From assembly GCF_032681285.1 (NCBI RefSeq), contig NZ_CP136336.1:5381001-5445000 (forward strand): a stretch of 64,000 nt of DNA, given 5' to 3'. Position numbers and translations under genes: made by a program. Numbering within the stretch: the stretch's first letter is position 1; every line of letters begins with the position of its first letter. Below the pieces are notes generated by a model. The model ran no database searches, was not told the origin of the DNA, and saw only the letters and a list, made by a program, of their open reading frames with translations. This document shows, piece by piece, positions 1-9,375 of this stretch. Origin of the DNA: Piscinibacter gummiphilus. Lineage in GTDB: Bacteria > Pseudomonadota > Gammaproteobacteria > Burkholderiales > Burkholderiaceae_C.

Positions 1-3000
1 GAAGCGACTACCGGCAGGTGCTGCTGATCGGCCGGCTGCGCCAGGCGATCAACCTGCTGAACCCTGGCGTGCCGCAAGCGGCGCGTGAAGATGCGCTGAA
101 GCAGGTGCTCGACCTCGGTACGCCTTCGCCGCTGGCCGCGAATCGGCAGTTCCACAAGCTGTTGCTGAACGGCGTGCCGGTGCAGTACCAGCATGACAGC
201 GAGACGCGGGGCGACTTCGTGCGCCTGATCGACTGGGCCACGCCGGCGCGCAACGAGTGGCTGGCGGTGAACCAGTTTTCCATCAAGGGTGAGCGCCACA
301 CGCGGCGGCCCGACATCGTGCTGTTCGTCAACGGCCTGCCGCTCGCGCTGCTGGAGCTGAAGAACCCGGCCGACCTGAACGCCGATGTGTGGAAGGCCTT
401 CGAGCAGATCGAGACCTACAAGGAACAGATCGCCGACATCTTTCAGTACAACGAGGTGCTGGTGATCACCGATGGCAGCGATGCGCTGCTGGGCTCGCTC
501 TCGGCCGACCGCGAGCGCTACATGGCGTGGCGCACGATTGATGGCGTGGCGATCGACCCGCTGGGGCCGTTCGGCGGGCTGGAGACGCTGGTGCGTGGTG
601 TGCTGGCGCCGGCCTACCTGCTCGACTACCTGCGCTTCTTCGTGCTGTTTGAAGACGACGGGCGATTGATCAAGAAGATCGCCGGCTACCACCAGTTCCA
701 TGCGGTGCGCTCGGCCATTGCGCAGGTGGTTGCCGTCTCGCAGCCCGGCAGCACACCGGCCATAAAGGGCAAGGGCGGCGTGGTCTGGCACACGCAAGGC
801 AGCGGCAAGAGCATCACCATGACCTGCTTTGCGGCACGGGTGATGCAGGAACCGCTGCTTGCGAACCCGACCATCGTGGTGATCACCGACCGCAACGATC
901 TCGATGGCCAGTTGTTCGGCGTGTTCTCGCTCGCGCAAGACCTGTTGCGCGAGCAGCCGGTGCAGGCCGGCACGCGGCAACAGCTGCGCTCGTTGCTGGG
1001 CAACCGGCCTTCAGGCGGCATCTTGTTTGCCACGATTCAGAAGTTCATGCCGGGTGAGGACGAAGATGCGTTTCCGCTGCTGTCGGATCGTCACAACATC
1101 GTGGTGATCGCCGACGAGGCGCACCGTACGCAGTACGGCTTCGAGGCCAAGTTGAAGACTGTCAAGCCGCGCAGCACGGCGGCATTGAATACAGGCCCAA
1201 GCAAGCCGCTTGCATTCACCGCCGATCTGGCGCCGGCAAGCTACAGCGTCGACCGCTACCAGGTGGGCTACGCGCAGCACCTGCGCGACGCACTGCCGAA
1301 TGCCACCTTCGTGGCCTTCACCGGCACGCCGGTTTCGGGCGACGACCGCGACACGCGCGCCGTGTTCGGCGACTACATCAGCGTGTACGACATGCAGCAG
1401 GCCAAGGAAGATGGCGCCACGGTGGCCATCTACTACGAGAGCCGGCTGGCCAAGCTGGGCCTGAAGGCCGACGAGATGGCGACCATCGACGACGAGGTGG
1501 ACGAGCTCGCCGAAGACGAGGAAGAGAGCCAACAGGCCAAGCTCAAGAGCCGCTGGGCCGCACTGGAAAAGGTGGTGGGTGCCGAACCGCGTATCGCCCG
1601 CGTGGCGGCCGACCTTGTCGCGCACTTCGAAGAGCGCGACAAGGCTCAGAACGGCAAGGCCATGATCGTGGCGATGAGCCGCGAGATCTGCGTGCATCTG
1701 TACGACGAGATCGTGCGCCTGCGGCCAGACTGGCACAGCACCGACCCAGAGCAAGGGGCAATCAAGATCGTGATGACGGGCTCGGCCAGCGACAAGGCGC
1801 TCCTGCGCCCGCACATCTACAACGGCCAGACCAAGAAGCGGCTGGAGAAACGCTTCAAGGATGCGGCCGACCCGCTGCGCCTGGTGATCGTGCGCGACAT
1901 GTGGCTCACCGGCTTCGACGCCCCGTGCGTGCACACGCTGTATGTCGACAAGCCGATGAAGGGCCACAACCTGATGCAGGCCATCGCCCGCGTGAACCGA
2001 GTCTTCAAGGACAAGGAAGGCGGGTTGGTGGTCGACTACATCGGCATCGCCAACGAGCTGAAGTCGGCGCTGAAGGAATACACGGCCAGCCAGGGCCGGG
2101 GCCGGCCGACGGTGGATGCCCAAGAGGCCTACAGCGTGCTGATGGAGAAGCTGGATGCGCTGCGCGGCATGCTGGCCGGCACCAACGGCCACGGCTATGA
2201 CTACAGCGGCTTTCTCACGGGTGGCTACAAGACGATCGCGGGCGCGGCCAATCATGTGCTCGGCGCCAAGGACGGCAAGAAGCGATTCGCCGACCTGGCG
2301 CTCACCATGGGCAAGGCCTTCACGCTGTGCTGCACGCTCGACGAAGCCAAGGCGGTGCGCGAAGAAGTGGCCTTCTTTCAGGCTGTGAAGGTGCTGCTGA
2401 CCAAGCGCGAGATCGTGGCTGCCAAACGCAAGGATGAAGACCGCGAAGTGGCCATCCGCCAAATCATCAGCTCGGCCGTGGTGTCGGAAGAAGTGGTCGA
2501 CATCTTCGATGCCGTGGGGCTGGACAAGCCCAACATCGGCATCCTCGATGAGGCCTTTCTTGCCGAGGTGCGCAACCTCCCCGAACGCAACCTGGCGGTG
2601 GAATTGCTGGAACGCTTGCTTGAAGGCGAGATCAAATCCCGCTTCGCCAGCAACGTGGTGCAGAACAAGCGCTTCTCCGACATGCTGAACGATGTGGTCC
2701 TGCGCTACCAGAACCGCTCCATCGAAGCCGCGCAGGTGATGGAGGAGCTGGTGCAGATGGCGCGCAAGTTCCGTGAGGCTGCCGGTCGCGGCGAAGAGTT
2801 GGGCCTGACCGATGACGAGGTGCGCTTCTACGACGCGCTGGCCGACAACGAATCGGCTGTGCGCGAGCTGGCCGACGAAACGCTGAAGAAGATCGCGCAG
2901 GAGCTGACCGAAAGCCTTCGCAAGAACCTGAGCGTCGACTGGTCGCAACGCGAGAGCGTGCAGGCGAAGCTCCGCTTGCTGGTCAAGCGCATCTTGCGCA

Positions 3001-3086
3001 AGTACAAGTACCCGCCAGACAAACAGGATGCGGCGGTGGAACAGGTGCTGAAGCAGGCCAAGGCACTGGCTGAAGCGTGGGCGTGA
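1..3086 (+). CDS. hsdR: Type I restriction enzyme, R subunit (5' end cut by window edge)
   Basis: Endonuclease and DNA-translocase subunit of a type I restriction-modification complex, which cuts unmodified foreign DNA. The reading frame is open from base 3, and family members have residues before this point, so the true start lies left of the window. Counting from the GTG at 18, a PD-(D/E)xK nuclease motif is seen (P98-D99 and E113-L-K115). Next come Walker A GSGKS near 262, a DEAH box near 366, TGTP, and a helicase motif VI (QAIARVNR) near 655. The C-terminal third is the helical part that contacts the methylase. The hsdM and hsdS partners are not in view. The stop is one base before rlpA, suggesting the edge of an acquired block. 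Identity is secure; only completeness is unknown. Confidence 0.96.
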   Translation, partial: SDYRQVLLIGRLRQAINLLNPGVPQAAREDALKQVLDLGTPSPLAANRQFHKLLLNGVPVQYQHDSETRGDFVRLIDWATPARNEWLAVNQFSIKGERHTRRPDIVLFVNGLPLALLELKNPADLNADVWKAFEQIETYKEQIADIFQYNEVLVITDGSDALLGSLSADRERYMAWRTIDGVAIDPLGPFGGLETLVRGVLAPAYLLDYLRFFVLFEDDGRLIKKIAGYHQFHAVRSAIAQVVAVSQPGSTPAIKGKGGVVWHTQGSGKSITMTCFAARVMQEPLLANPTIVVITDRNDLDGQLFGVFSLAQDLLREQPVQAGTRQQLRSLLGNRPSGGILFATIQKFMPGEDEDAFPLLSDRHNIVVIADEAHRTQYGFEAKLKTVKPRSTAALNTGPSKPLAFTADLAPASYSVDRYQVGYAQHLRDALPNATFVAFTGTPVSGDDRDTRAVFGDYISVYDMQQAKEDGATVAIYYESRLAKLGLKADEMATIDDEVDELAEDEEESQQAKLKSRWAALEKVVGAEPRIARVAADLVAHFEERDKAQNGKAMIVAMSREICVHLYDEIVRLRPDWHSTDPEQGAIKIVMTGSASDKALLRPHIYNGQTKKRLEKRFKDAADPLRLVIVRDMWLTGFDAPCVHTLYVDKPMKGHNLMQAIARVNRVFKDKEGGLVVDYIGIANELKSALKEYTASQGRGRPTVDAQEAYSVLMEKLDALRGMLAGTNGHGYDYSGFLTGGYKTIAGAANHVLGAKDGKKRFADLALTMGKAFTLCCTLDEAKAVREEVAFFQAVKVLLTKREIVAAKRKDEDREVAIRQIISSAVVSEEVVDIFDAVGLDKPNIGILDEAFLAEVRNLPERNLAVELLERLLEGEIKSRFASNVVQNKRFSDMLNDVVLRYQNRSIEAAQVMEELVQMARKFREAAGRGEELGLTDDEVRFYDALADNESAVRELADETLKKIAQELTESLRKNLSVDWSQRESVQAKLRLLVKRILRKYKYPPDKQDAAVEQVLKQAKALAEAWA

Positions 3087-3087
3087 T

Positions 3088-3951
3088 ATGACCCTTCTTC
3101 TACTCAGACAAACATCGGGAGCTGTGGCCGTCGCCCTTGCATTGCTCCTCGCCGCCTGCAGCTCCACGCCGACGCGCGACGGCCCCGAGGCCAAGCCGCC
3201 GGCCGGCCTCGACAAGACGCCTGACGCCCAGCCGCGGGTCGAGCCCATCCGCACCGGTGGCCCCAACAAGCCGTACACGGTGAACGGCCGCAGCTACAGC
3301 CCCGTCACCTCCGACAAGCCGATGGCCGAGAAGGGCCTCGCGTCCTGGTACGGGCGCAAGTTCCACGGCCGGCCCACGGCCAGCGGCGAGCCCTACGACA
3401 TGTATGCGATGAGCGCGGCGCACAAGACCATGCCGCTGCCGAGCTACGCCCGCGTGCGCAACCCGGCCAACGGGCGCGAGGTGATCGTGCGCGTCAACGA
3501 CCGCGGGCCCTTTCACCAGGATCGCGTGATCGACCTCAGCTACACCGCGGCCATGCGGCTGGGCGTGCTGAACGGCGTGGCGCCGGTGGAGGTGGAGCGG
3601 CTCACGCACGAGCAGATCCGAAGCGGCGCCTGGAAGGGCGGCGGTGCGGTGGAAGTGCCCGCCGCCGCGGTGGCCGAGGTGGCGGCGCGCAGCGGTGACA
3701 GCGCCGAGCCGCCCGCCCCGGGCTTCTGGGTGCAGCTGGGCGCCTTCCGCCAGCGCGACGGTGCCGAGCAGTTCCAGCGCCAGGTGGGCGCCGAGCTCGA
3801 CTGGCTGGCCCCGCTGCTGGCGGTGGTCGGCGAGCCCCAGCTCTTCCGGCTGCAGGCGGGGCCCTTCTCTTCGCGGGGCGAGGCGCAGGACGCCGCCTCG
3901 CGCATCCGCGAGGCGCTCAAGCTGGTGCCGGTGGTCGTCGAACGGCGCTGA
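3088..3951 (+). CDS. rlpA: RlpA-family septal-ring lipoprotein (SPOR-domain lytic transglycosylase)
   Basis: Outer-membrane lipoprotein of the RlpA family; characterised members cleave naked glycan strands in peptidoglycan during daughter-cell separation. The 287-residue product starts with a lipoprotein signal peptide ending in the lipobox LAAC about residues 22-25. A double-psi beta-barrel follows (ASWYGRKFHGRPTASGE near residue 90 and VNDRGPF near 137, containing the usual Asp). A C-terminal SPOR domain (FWVQLGAFRQRDGAE onward) is expected to bind denuded glycan. The start is fixed by the signal peptide and lies one base after the hsdR stop, so any private promoter must be inside hsdR. The usual rod/mre neighbours of rlpA are absent here. 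Confidence 0.93.
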   Translation: MTLLLLRQTSGAVAVALALLLAACSSTPTRDGPEAKPPAGLDKTPDAQPRVEPIRTGGPNKPYTVNGRSYSPVTSDKPMAEKGLASWYGRKFHGRPTASGEPYDMYAMSAAHKTMPLPSYARVRNPANGREVIVRVNDRGPFHQDRVIDLSYTAAMRLGVLNGVAPVEVERLTHEQIRSGAWKGGGAVEVPAAAVAEVAARSGDSAEPPAPGFWVQLGAFRQRDGAEQFQRQVGAELDWLAPLLAVVGEPQLFRLQAGPFSSRGEAQDAASRIREALKLVPVVVERR

Positions 3952-4032
3952 GTCACGGCAAATTGCACGACCGCCGAATATTGGATGGCGGCTTTGTGCG
4001 CCGCACCGTTGAAAACCTCCGCAAGCCCTCAC

Positions 4033-4056
4033 AAACCAAGGGCTTACCCGTGGTTT
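4033..4056 (+). terminator. Hairpin downstream of rlpA
   Basis: Arms AAACCA-A-GGG and CCC-G-TGGTTT enclose a CTTA loop, giving about nine pairs with one mismatch, and end in a short T run. It lies 82 bases after rlpA in a relatively AT-rich gap of 262 bases that holds no other gene. A weak intrinsic terminator is the simplest reading. Confidence 0.4.
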
Positions 4057-4213
4057 TGGGCTTCGTGTGACAAGAAGTACACGAACGAAATGAAAACCCG
4101 GAAGCGAAAGTTGGACCCCCGTGCAACATTGACTCCACCCTGAACTGTCTCAGGGCAACAAAAGGGCGGAAGCCAGAGACGCCGCCCACCCACCTCAAAT
4201 GGAGATCGTTGCC

Positions 4214-5071
4214 ATGCACTCTCGACTGATCCGCATCGCCGCCATCGCGACCGCTCTGCTGGGCACCGCAACCGCCTGGGCCGGCAACTTCACCAGCTCC
4301 TACTCGGCTGGCCTGAGCACCTACTCGATCAAGGGCACGGAGCCTGCCTCGGGCAAGCACCCGGTCTTCATCTACACGGTGGGCACCACCGAGAACTACG
4401 ACAACGCCCAGGCCATGGGCGCCGTGGCCGAGATGGCCGCCAAGGGCTTCGTCGCCGCCGCCGTGCAGTACGACAGCTCGCTCTTCGGTACCTGCTCGCA
4501 GATCCTCTCGAAGGCCCGCTACATCTACAACAGCGGCTCAACCACCAGCGCCGTCTCTAAGCTGTGCGCCCGCGCCACCGCCGACTGCAGCAAGGGCGTC
4601 GTCGTGGCCGGCTTCAGCCAGGGCTCGGTGATCGCGATCAACGCGAAGAACTACGACAGCCGCGTGCGTGCCGCCTACGGCATGGGCGCCCACACGCTGT
4701 ACACCACCTACGTGATGAACTCGTGCATGACGCCGGGCAACTACACGATCTCGAAGGACAACGTGCGCATCGTCAACGGCCAGAGCGACATCTTCCCGGG
4801 CGGCACCGCCACGGTGGTGCGCTCGTCGTCGGAGAACGTGGCCGGCCGCAGCTGCGGCGCGCTCGCCTACGAGTGCCTGGCCACCAACGGCGCCGGCTGG
4901 ATCATGATCCGCGACAGCGCCGTGGGCGACGGCTCGGCCGACCACTGCTACCAGCGTGTCGGCGGCTGCCTCGGCCTGCAGAGCACCACCGACAACACCT
5001 GGCGCAACGGCAGCACCAACTGGGGCCTGAAGGCCAACCTCACGTGGCTCAACGGCTTCGTGACGCACTGA
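4214..5071 (+). CDS. Secreted disulfide-rich alpha/beta hydrolase
   Basis: A 285-residue exported serine hydrolase. A Sec signal peptide (about residues 1-23, ending ATAWA) is followed by a core with the nucleophile elbow GFSQGS. Candidate acid and base are the Asp of NGQSDIF and the His of SADHCYQ, in the expected order. Eight cysteines lie in the mature part (for example FGTC, KLCAR, ADCSKG, DHCYQ), enough for four disulfides, which fits periplasmic or extracellular folding. I chose the ATG at 4214 because GGAG lies nine bases before it and the signal peptide then starts MHSRLIR; an ATG at 4199 would add five residues. The substrate is unknown: an ester or polyester is plausible. The next gene resembles a lipase foldase. 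Confidence 0.75.
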   Translation: MHSRLIRIAAIATALLGTATAWAGNFTSSYSAGLSTYSIKGTEPASGKHPVFIYTVGTTENYDNAQAMGAVAEMAAKGFVAAAVQYDSSLFGTCSQILSKARYIYNSGSTTSAVSKLCARATADCSKGVVVAGFSQGSVIAINAKNYDSRVRAAYGMGAHTLYTTYVMNSCMTPGNYTISKDNVRIVNGQSDIFPGGTATVVRSSSENVAGRSCGALAYECLATNGAGWIMIRDSAVGDGSADHCYQRVGGCLGLQSTTDNTWRNGSTNWGLKANLTWLNGFVTH

Positions 5072-5105
5072 TCCGAAAGAGTCCGTGAGGGAAGGAGACC
5101 CGGGA

Positions 5106-5138
5106 CCCGCGTCACGCTGCCCAGCAGGGTGACGCGGG
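5106..5138 (+). terminator. Perfect 10-bp hairpin after the hydrolase gene
   Basis: CCCGCGTCAC and GTGACGCGGG form a perfect ten-pair stem with a 13-base loop, 34 bases after the hydrolase stop. No T run follows, so it is either a Rho-associated or attenuating hairpin, or an mRNA 3'-end stabiliser between the hydrolase and the foldase-like gene. Confidence 0.5.
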
Positions 5139-5150
5139 CATAACCGGCCC

Positions 5151-5176
5151 CTCCTTCACACCATCTCCTTCACACC
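5151..5176. repeat. Tandem copy of CTCCTTCACACC
   Basis: The 12-mer CTCCTTCACACC occurs at 5151-5162 and 5165-5176, period 14, just before the foldase-like gene. It may be a chance duplication or a binding-site pair; nothing further supports a function. Confidence 0.5.
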
Positions 5177-5197
5177 GCTGCCGCACAGGATCCGCAC

Positions 5198-6199
5198 GTG
5201 GCCGCCTTCACCACCCCCTTCTGGATCGCCCTGGCTGGCGTGACAGCCGTCGCCAGCAGCGTGGCGTACCTGTCCCTCCCGCAGCCCGACGCGACGCCGG
5301 GCAGCTTCGCCCGCACGATGGCCGCGATCGAGCGCAACACCCCGGCGCTGGCCGACGTGGCCGTGCGCGAACCCGACGAAGACCGCGTGCCGACCGTCGG
5401 CACGCTGCCCGCGGGCAGCCCCTTCAGCATCGACGCGCTCGGCCGCCTGCTGGTGAGCGCGAAGACCCTCCCCGTGCTCGACAGCTGGCTGGCCCTGGCC
5501 GGCCGCGGCCAGCCGCTCGCGCCGCTCGAACCCCGGCTGCGCAGCCAGCTGCCCGCGCTGGCCGCCGAGCGGGCCTTCGGGCTGCTGCAGCGCTACGCCG
5601 CCTACCGCGAGGACGAGCGCGAGCTGCTGAAGCAGCTGAAGACACAACACCCGCTCTCCGCAAGCGAGCTGCTCGACCGCCAGATGGCGCTGCGCCGCCG
5701 GCATTTCGATTCGGTGTCGGTGCAGGAGCTCTTCGGCGTGCAGGAGGCGCGTGGCCTCTATGCCTCGGAAGTGGCGCGCATCTTTGCCGACCCCTCCTTG
5801 AGCGAAGCGCAGCAACACCAGCGCCTGCTCGCGCTGCGCATGAGCCTGCCGCCCGAGGTGGCGGCGCAGGAATTCGGCGGAACCGAGTTCTCGTTTGCGA
5901 TGGAAAAGCAGGTGGCCGAGATGCGCGCACGTGGCGAGAGCGATGCCGAGGTGACCTTCCTGCGCCGCCAGTTCGTCGACACCGAGGGCATGAAGTCTGC
6001 CGTCGAAATCGAGCGCGAGAAGCTCGACGCGGAACGCCAGGCCTGGGAGCTGCGCCACGCGAGCTTCATCCGCGAGCGCGACCAGATCTTCGCGTCCGAC
6101 CTCGACGTGCCCGACAAGCAGCAGCGGCTGGAGCGCCTGCTGCAGGCCCACTTCGGCTCGGCCGAGCGCGAGCGCGCGCGGCTGCTGGCCGGCCTCTGA
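5198..6199 (+). CDS. Lipase-specific foldase-like protein (LifO/LipB family)
   Basis: A 333-residue protein with an N-terminal membrane anchor (about residues 7-27), an acidic, Pro/Ala-rich linker, and a long all-helical domain. That is the layout of steric chaperones that fold secreted lipases in the periplasm of Burkholderia and Pseudomonas. Family-like features include FSIDALGRLLVSAKTLPVLD in the place of the foldase signature, alternating QLKTQHPLS- and EVARIFADPSLS-type helices, a RMSLPPE segment and a charged C-terminal helix. The signature Arg-x-x-Phe-Asp-Tyr is not intact. Start is GTG with AGGA seven bases upstream. It follows the secreted hydrolase in the same direction, so the hydrolase is the obvious client, although its GFSQGS elbow is not that of classical foldase-dependent lipases. 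Family assignment is good; partner assignment is inference. Confidence 0.72.
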   Translation: MAAFTTPFWIALAGVTAVASSVAYLSLPQPDATPGSFARTMAAIERNTPALADVAVREPDEDRVPTVGTLPAGSPFSIDALGRLLVSAKTLPVLDSWLALAGRGQPLAPLEPRLRSQLPALAAERAFGLLQRYAAYREDERELLKQLKTQHPLSASELLDRQMALRRRHFDSVSVQELFGVQEARGLYASEVARIFADPSLSEAQQHQRLLALRMSLPPEVAAQEFGGTEFSFAMEKQVAEMRARGESDAEVTFLRRQFVDTEGMKSAVEIEREKLDAERQAWELRHASFIRERDQIFASDLDVPDKQQRLERLLQAHFGSAERERARLLAGL

Positions 6200-6212
6200 C
6201 GCCGACGGCGGC

Positions 6213-6980
6213 TCAGCGGCCGCCGGTCACGTCGAGGATGGCGCCGGTGGTGTAGCTCGCCTCGCCGGAGAGCAGCCACACGATCGCATTCGCAACCTCC
6301 TCGGCGGTGCCCGGCCGCTGCATCGGGATCAGCGCCGCCGACTGGTGCGCCCGGTCGGGCAGGCCACCGGAGGCGTGAATCTCGGTGTCGATGATGCCGG
6401 GGCGCACGCCGTTCACCCGCACGCCTTCCATCGCCACTTCCTTGGCGAGGCCGAGGGTGAAGGTGTCGATGGCCCCCTTGGCCGCCGCGTAGTCGACGTA
6501 CATGCCGGGCGAGCCGATGCGCGCCGCGGCCGACGACAGGTTGACGATGGCCCCGCCCGTGCCGCCGTGTTTCGTCGACATCCGCCGCAACGCTTCGCGC
6601 GCGCAGAGGAAGCTGCCGAGGATGTTGATGTCGAACATGCGGCGCAGCCGGGCCACGCTCATCGCGTCGACCCGCGCGCCCACATCGATCACCCCGGCGT
6701 TGTTGACCAGGCCGGCGAGCGGCGGCAGCTCGGCATCGATGCGGGCGTACATCCCGAGCACCTGGGCTTCATCGGCCACGTCGGCCTGCACCGCCAGCGC
6801 ACGCCCACCGGCCTGCGCGATGGCCTCGCACACCGCCTCGGCCGCGGCGGCATCGCGTGCGTAGTTGACGGCCACCGCGTAACCGCGGGCGGCGCAGAGG
6901 CGGGCGGTGGCGGCGCCGATGCCACGGCTGCCGCCGGTCACGAGCACGGTCCGTGCGTTGGGGGAATCAATCTTCTGCAT
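6213..6980 (-). CDS. SDR-family NAD(P)-dependent oxidoreductase
   Basis: Short-chain dehydrogenase/reductase of 255 residues. It has the dinucleotide-binding TGGSRGIG near the N-terminus, NNAG in the core, a catalytic Ser in VNLSS and the YxxxK pair in DYAAAKG. The C-terminal half shows the GASYTTGAILDVTGGR ending common in 3-ketoacyl-ACP/sugar reductase-like SDRs. The substrate cannot be told. The ATG at 6980 is preferred over an upstream one because the Rossmann motif then starts at a normal distance. It overlaps the FHA gene stop by 14 bases, so it is the third gene of the protease-FHA-SDR run. Confidence 0.88.
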   Translation of the reverse strand: MQKIDSPNARTVLVTGGSRGIGAATARLCAARGYAVAVNYARDAAAAEAVCEAIAQAGGRALAVQADVADEAQVLGMYARIDAELPPLAGLVNNAGVIDVGARVDAMSVARLRRMFDINILGSFLCAREALRRMSTKHGGTGGAIVNLSSAAARIGSPGMYVDYAAAKGAIDTFTLGLAKEVAMEGVRVNGVRPGIIDTEIHASGGLPDRAHQSAALIPMQRPGTAEEVANAIVWLLSGEASYTTGAILDVTGGR

Positions 6981-7953
6981 CGGTCTTCTTCGCCTTCGCA
7001 TCGACGCGGGTCTGCAGCTCGGCCGCACCCTGCATGAAGTCCGTCAACTCCACCGGCTTGGCCACCCGCAGCGCGGGCGGGAAGAGGTGGTTCATGTAGA
7101 GCTCGCTGCCGGCGCGGTCGGTCGCCTGCACGTTGAACCAGAGGCTGAGCGCCAGCCCGGTGAGCGCGCTGCCCACCGCAAAGCCGAGCGTGCGCCGCGG
7201 GTGCAGCGGCTCCACCGCCTGCAGGTGGAAATACAGCATCGCCCCGAGGATGGCGTAGGCCGGCACGAAATTGAAGTCGGTGATCCAGGGCCACGAGAAG
7301 GCGAAGGCCAGCAGCGAGGTGCCGGCCATCAGGGCCTCCCAGGCGATCACGGCCAGCAGCATCACCCGCAGGTGCCAGCCGAAATGGGCCTGGTGGGTGA
7401 AGACCTTGGAGAGCAACGTCCACACGCCCGCCCAGCCGAAGCCGATGGCGAGCGCCGAGATCGCAAACGAGGCGAGCGACTTGGTCAGCAGGTCGGGCTC
7501 GCTTTCGAGCCAGGTGTTGAAGCCCAGCACCAGCGCGGCGGCCAGCGCCAGCACGAGCAGCGTCGGCAGGCCCTGCGTGAGCACACGCGCCGTGCCCAAG
7601 CGCTGCTCGGGCGCAAGCCGCTGCGTGGCCAGGCGCAGGCGCAGGTGGGTGCGGCCGAGCACGAGCAGCAGCGGCTTGTCGTGCGGCCCTGCGGGCAGCG
7701 GCACCTGCTCGCCGGCCGCGAGCGTGCGGCCGTTGAGGTGCAGGCCGTTGACGCTGTCGCCGACGGTCAGGGCCAGCTGGCCCGTATCGTCACGCGCGAT
7801 GCGCAGGTGCTCGGGCGCGGTGTAGGGGTCGTCGAGCACCAGATCGTTGTCGAACGCCCGGCCCACGCGCAGCGGCCACGCGCCGACCTTCAGGCTCTGG
7901 CGCACCACGCCGTCGCGGTCGAGCACCTCCAGCAGGGCGAGGGTCGAACTCAT
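6967..7953 (-). CDS. FHA-domain polytopic membrane protein
   Basis: A 328-residue protein with two parts. Residues about 1-115 form a forkhead-associated domain (RVGRAFDNDLVLDDPYTAPEH, then SVNGLHLNGR), the fold that reads phosphothreonine. Residues about 130-300 contain some five hydrophobic segments (for example LLVLALAAALVLGF and VMLLAVIAWEALMAG), followed by a charged tail. The FHA domain should face the cytoplasm. The start codon overlaps the protease stop as ATGA, so the two are translationally coupled. No Ser/Thr kinase or phosphatase is encoded nearby. The function is unknown; a link between cytoplasmic phospho-signals and the periplasmic protease is inference. Confidence 0.82.
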   Translation of the reverse strand: MSSTLALLEVLDRDGVVRQSLKVGAWPLRVGRAFDNDLVLDDPYTAPEHLRIARDDTGQLALTVGDSVNGLHLNGRTLAAGEQVPLPAGPHDKPLLLVLGRTHLRLRLATQRLAPEQRLGTARVLTQGLPTLLVLALAAALVLGFNTWLESEPDLLTKSLASFAISALAIGFGWAGVWTLLSKVFTHQAHFGWHLRVMLLAVIAWEALMAGTSLLAFAFSWPWITDFNFVPAYAILGAMLYFHLQAVEPLHPRRTLGFAVGSALTGLALSLWFNVQATDRAGSELYMNHLFPPALRVAKPVELTDFMQGAAELQTRVDAKAKKTDAED

Positions 7954-9299
7954 TTCACCCATGCGTAAGCCTCGATGTAGTGCTGCGCGAGTTTCATCGC
8001 GCTGGCGTAGCTCACACCCTGGGCGTCGAAGCGGCCCTGCACGCCGGCCTGCGGCTGGTCGAGCGTGGCCACGAGCACCGCCACGTCGTACAGCTTGGGC
8101 AGTTTCTTGTAGGCGCGCACGCAGACCACCGCGCGCAGCACGAGGCCCTTGCGGTCGACGAAGTTCTCGTGGCACTGCGGCTTGGTCTGGTGCTGCGGGC
8201 CGAGGCGGCCGAAGCCTTCGTTGCGGAAGCTCGCCGAATACTGCGCGGCGAAGCGCAGCGTGCCGAGATTGCTGCCGTCGTAGGCCTCGTGGCGCGTGGC
8301 GATGGTGCCGGTGTTGAACTCGCCGACGAAGATGCGGGTGTCCATCACGCAGTCGGAGCGCTCGAAGTCGAGCCCGCCGGTGCGCGAGGGTTCGCTCGAG
8401 CCCCAGCAGCGCATGAAACGGTCGGGCGGTACCGGCACGCTGTAGCGTGGGTGCGTGCCGGGTTTCCAGCCCTGGGCGATGAAGCGCTCGGTGAGCACGT
8501 CTTGATGCGCGGTGAGCTGCGCCGCGACGATGGGCCAAGCGTCGCCCTTGAGCGGCGCCGCGTCGCGCCCGCGTGCCAGCAGCGCGCTCGCGAACGAGGC
8601 CGGCACGAGGAAGCTCACCTGCTCGCCGTCGACCCGACGCGCCACGTTGATGCCGATCACACGCCCGGCCTGGTCGAGCGCCGGGCCGCCACTCATGCCG
8701 CCGCTCAGCGAGCCGGCGAAGAAGATCTGCGGGTAGAAGCTGCGCTCGACGAGCCCGTTGTAGTTGCCCTCGATCACCGCGAAGCCCACGTCGAGCGGGT
8801 TGCCGAGCGAATACATGCGCTCGCCCTGGGCGAGCTTGTCGGTGTCGGGGCGGAAGGTGAGCGCGTCGAAACCGCCTGTCTTCTTCGGGTCGGCCACCTT
8901 GAGCAGCGCGAGGTCGTGCAGCACGTCGAGCATCAGGATCTGCGCCGGTGTCTCGCGGCCATCGGCCGTGACGAGCACCAGCTCGTGCCGCTCCGGCTTG
9001 AGCGCGGCCTCGCTGACGACGTGGAAATTGGTGATGAGGTGGCCGTCCTTGCTGACGACGAAGCCGGAGCCCACCGAGGTCTGGCTGGCCTGGCCCTTGA
9101 GCACGGTGCGGATCTGCACCAGCTGCGAGCGGGCCTGCTCGTAGACCTTGCGTGCCGAGAGCGACACCGGGGCCGAGGCGGCCGGGTCGGCAGCCGGCGC
9201 CACGAGCGGCACCGGTGGGGGCGAAGGGGCGGCGTGCACGCCGCCTGCCACGCTCGCCAACATCAGCAGCGCAGCCAGGTGCCTCAGGTAGGTGCTCAT
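7950..9299 (-). CDS. Exported trypsin-like serine protease (S1C type)
   Basis: A 449-residue protein with a Sec signal peptide (MSTYLRHLAALLMLASVAGG) and a proline-rich linker. The chymotrypsin-fold domain has its triad in order: His in ITNFHVV, Asp in LHDLALLKV and Ser in GGMSGGPALD. There is no recognisable PDZ domain. The C-terminal half (from about residue 250) is an uncharacterised region with paired cysteines (DRFMRCW, SDCVMD, PQCHE, AVVCVRAY). The start at 9299 is chosen for the signal peptide; the frame stays open further upstream without one. It probably acts in the periplasm and is first in the run with the FHA protein. Confidence 0.85.
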   Translation of the reverse strand: MSTYLRHLAALLMLASVAGGVHAAPSPPPVPLVAPAADPAASAPVSLSARKVYEQARSQLVQIRTVLKGQASQTSVGSGFVVSKDGHLITNFHVVSEAALKPERHELVLVTADGRETPAQILMLDVLHDLALLKVADPKKTGGFDALTFRPDTDKLAQGERMYSLGNPLDVGFAVIEGNYNGLVERSFYPQIFFAGSLSGGMSGGPALDQAGRVIGINVARRVDGEQVSFLVPASFASALLARGRDAAPLKGDAWPIVAAQLTAHQDVLTERFIAQGWKPGTHPRYSVPVPPDRFMRCWGSSEPSRTGGLDFERSDCVMDTRIFVGEFNTGTIATRHEAYDGSNLGTLRFAAQYSASFRNEGFGRLGPQHQTKPQCHENFVDRKGLVLRAVVCVRAYKKLPKLYDVAVLVATLDQPQAGVQGRFDAQGVSYASAMKLAQHYIEAYAWVK

Positions 9300-9375
9300 T
9301 GCGGCCGATTCTAGGGTTGCAGCTTTTGCGCGCGTGCGCGGGTAAAGTGATCCCACAAAAGAGACAGGAGACAGC

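Noticed and set aside
1011..3278. Long open frame on the minus strand across hsdR and the start of rlpA (755 codons)
   Set aside because: It lies opposite genes with clear helicase, nuclease and SPOR motifs. Its composition (runs of His, Ala, Arg, Val, Gln) is that of antisense GC-rich codons.
4199..4213. ATG at 4199 as the hydrolase start
   Set aside because: GGAG overlaps this codon region instead of preceding it, whereas it sits nine bases before the ATG at 4214, which also gives a more typical signal peptide.
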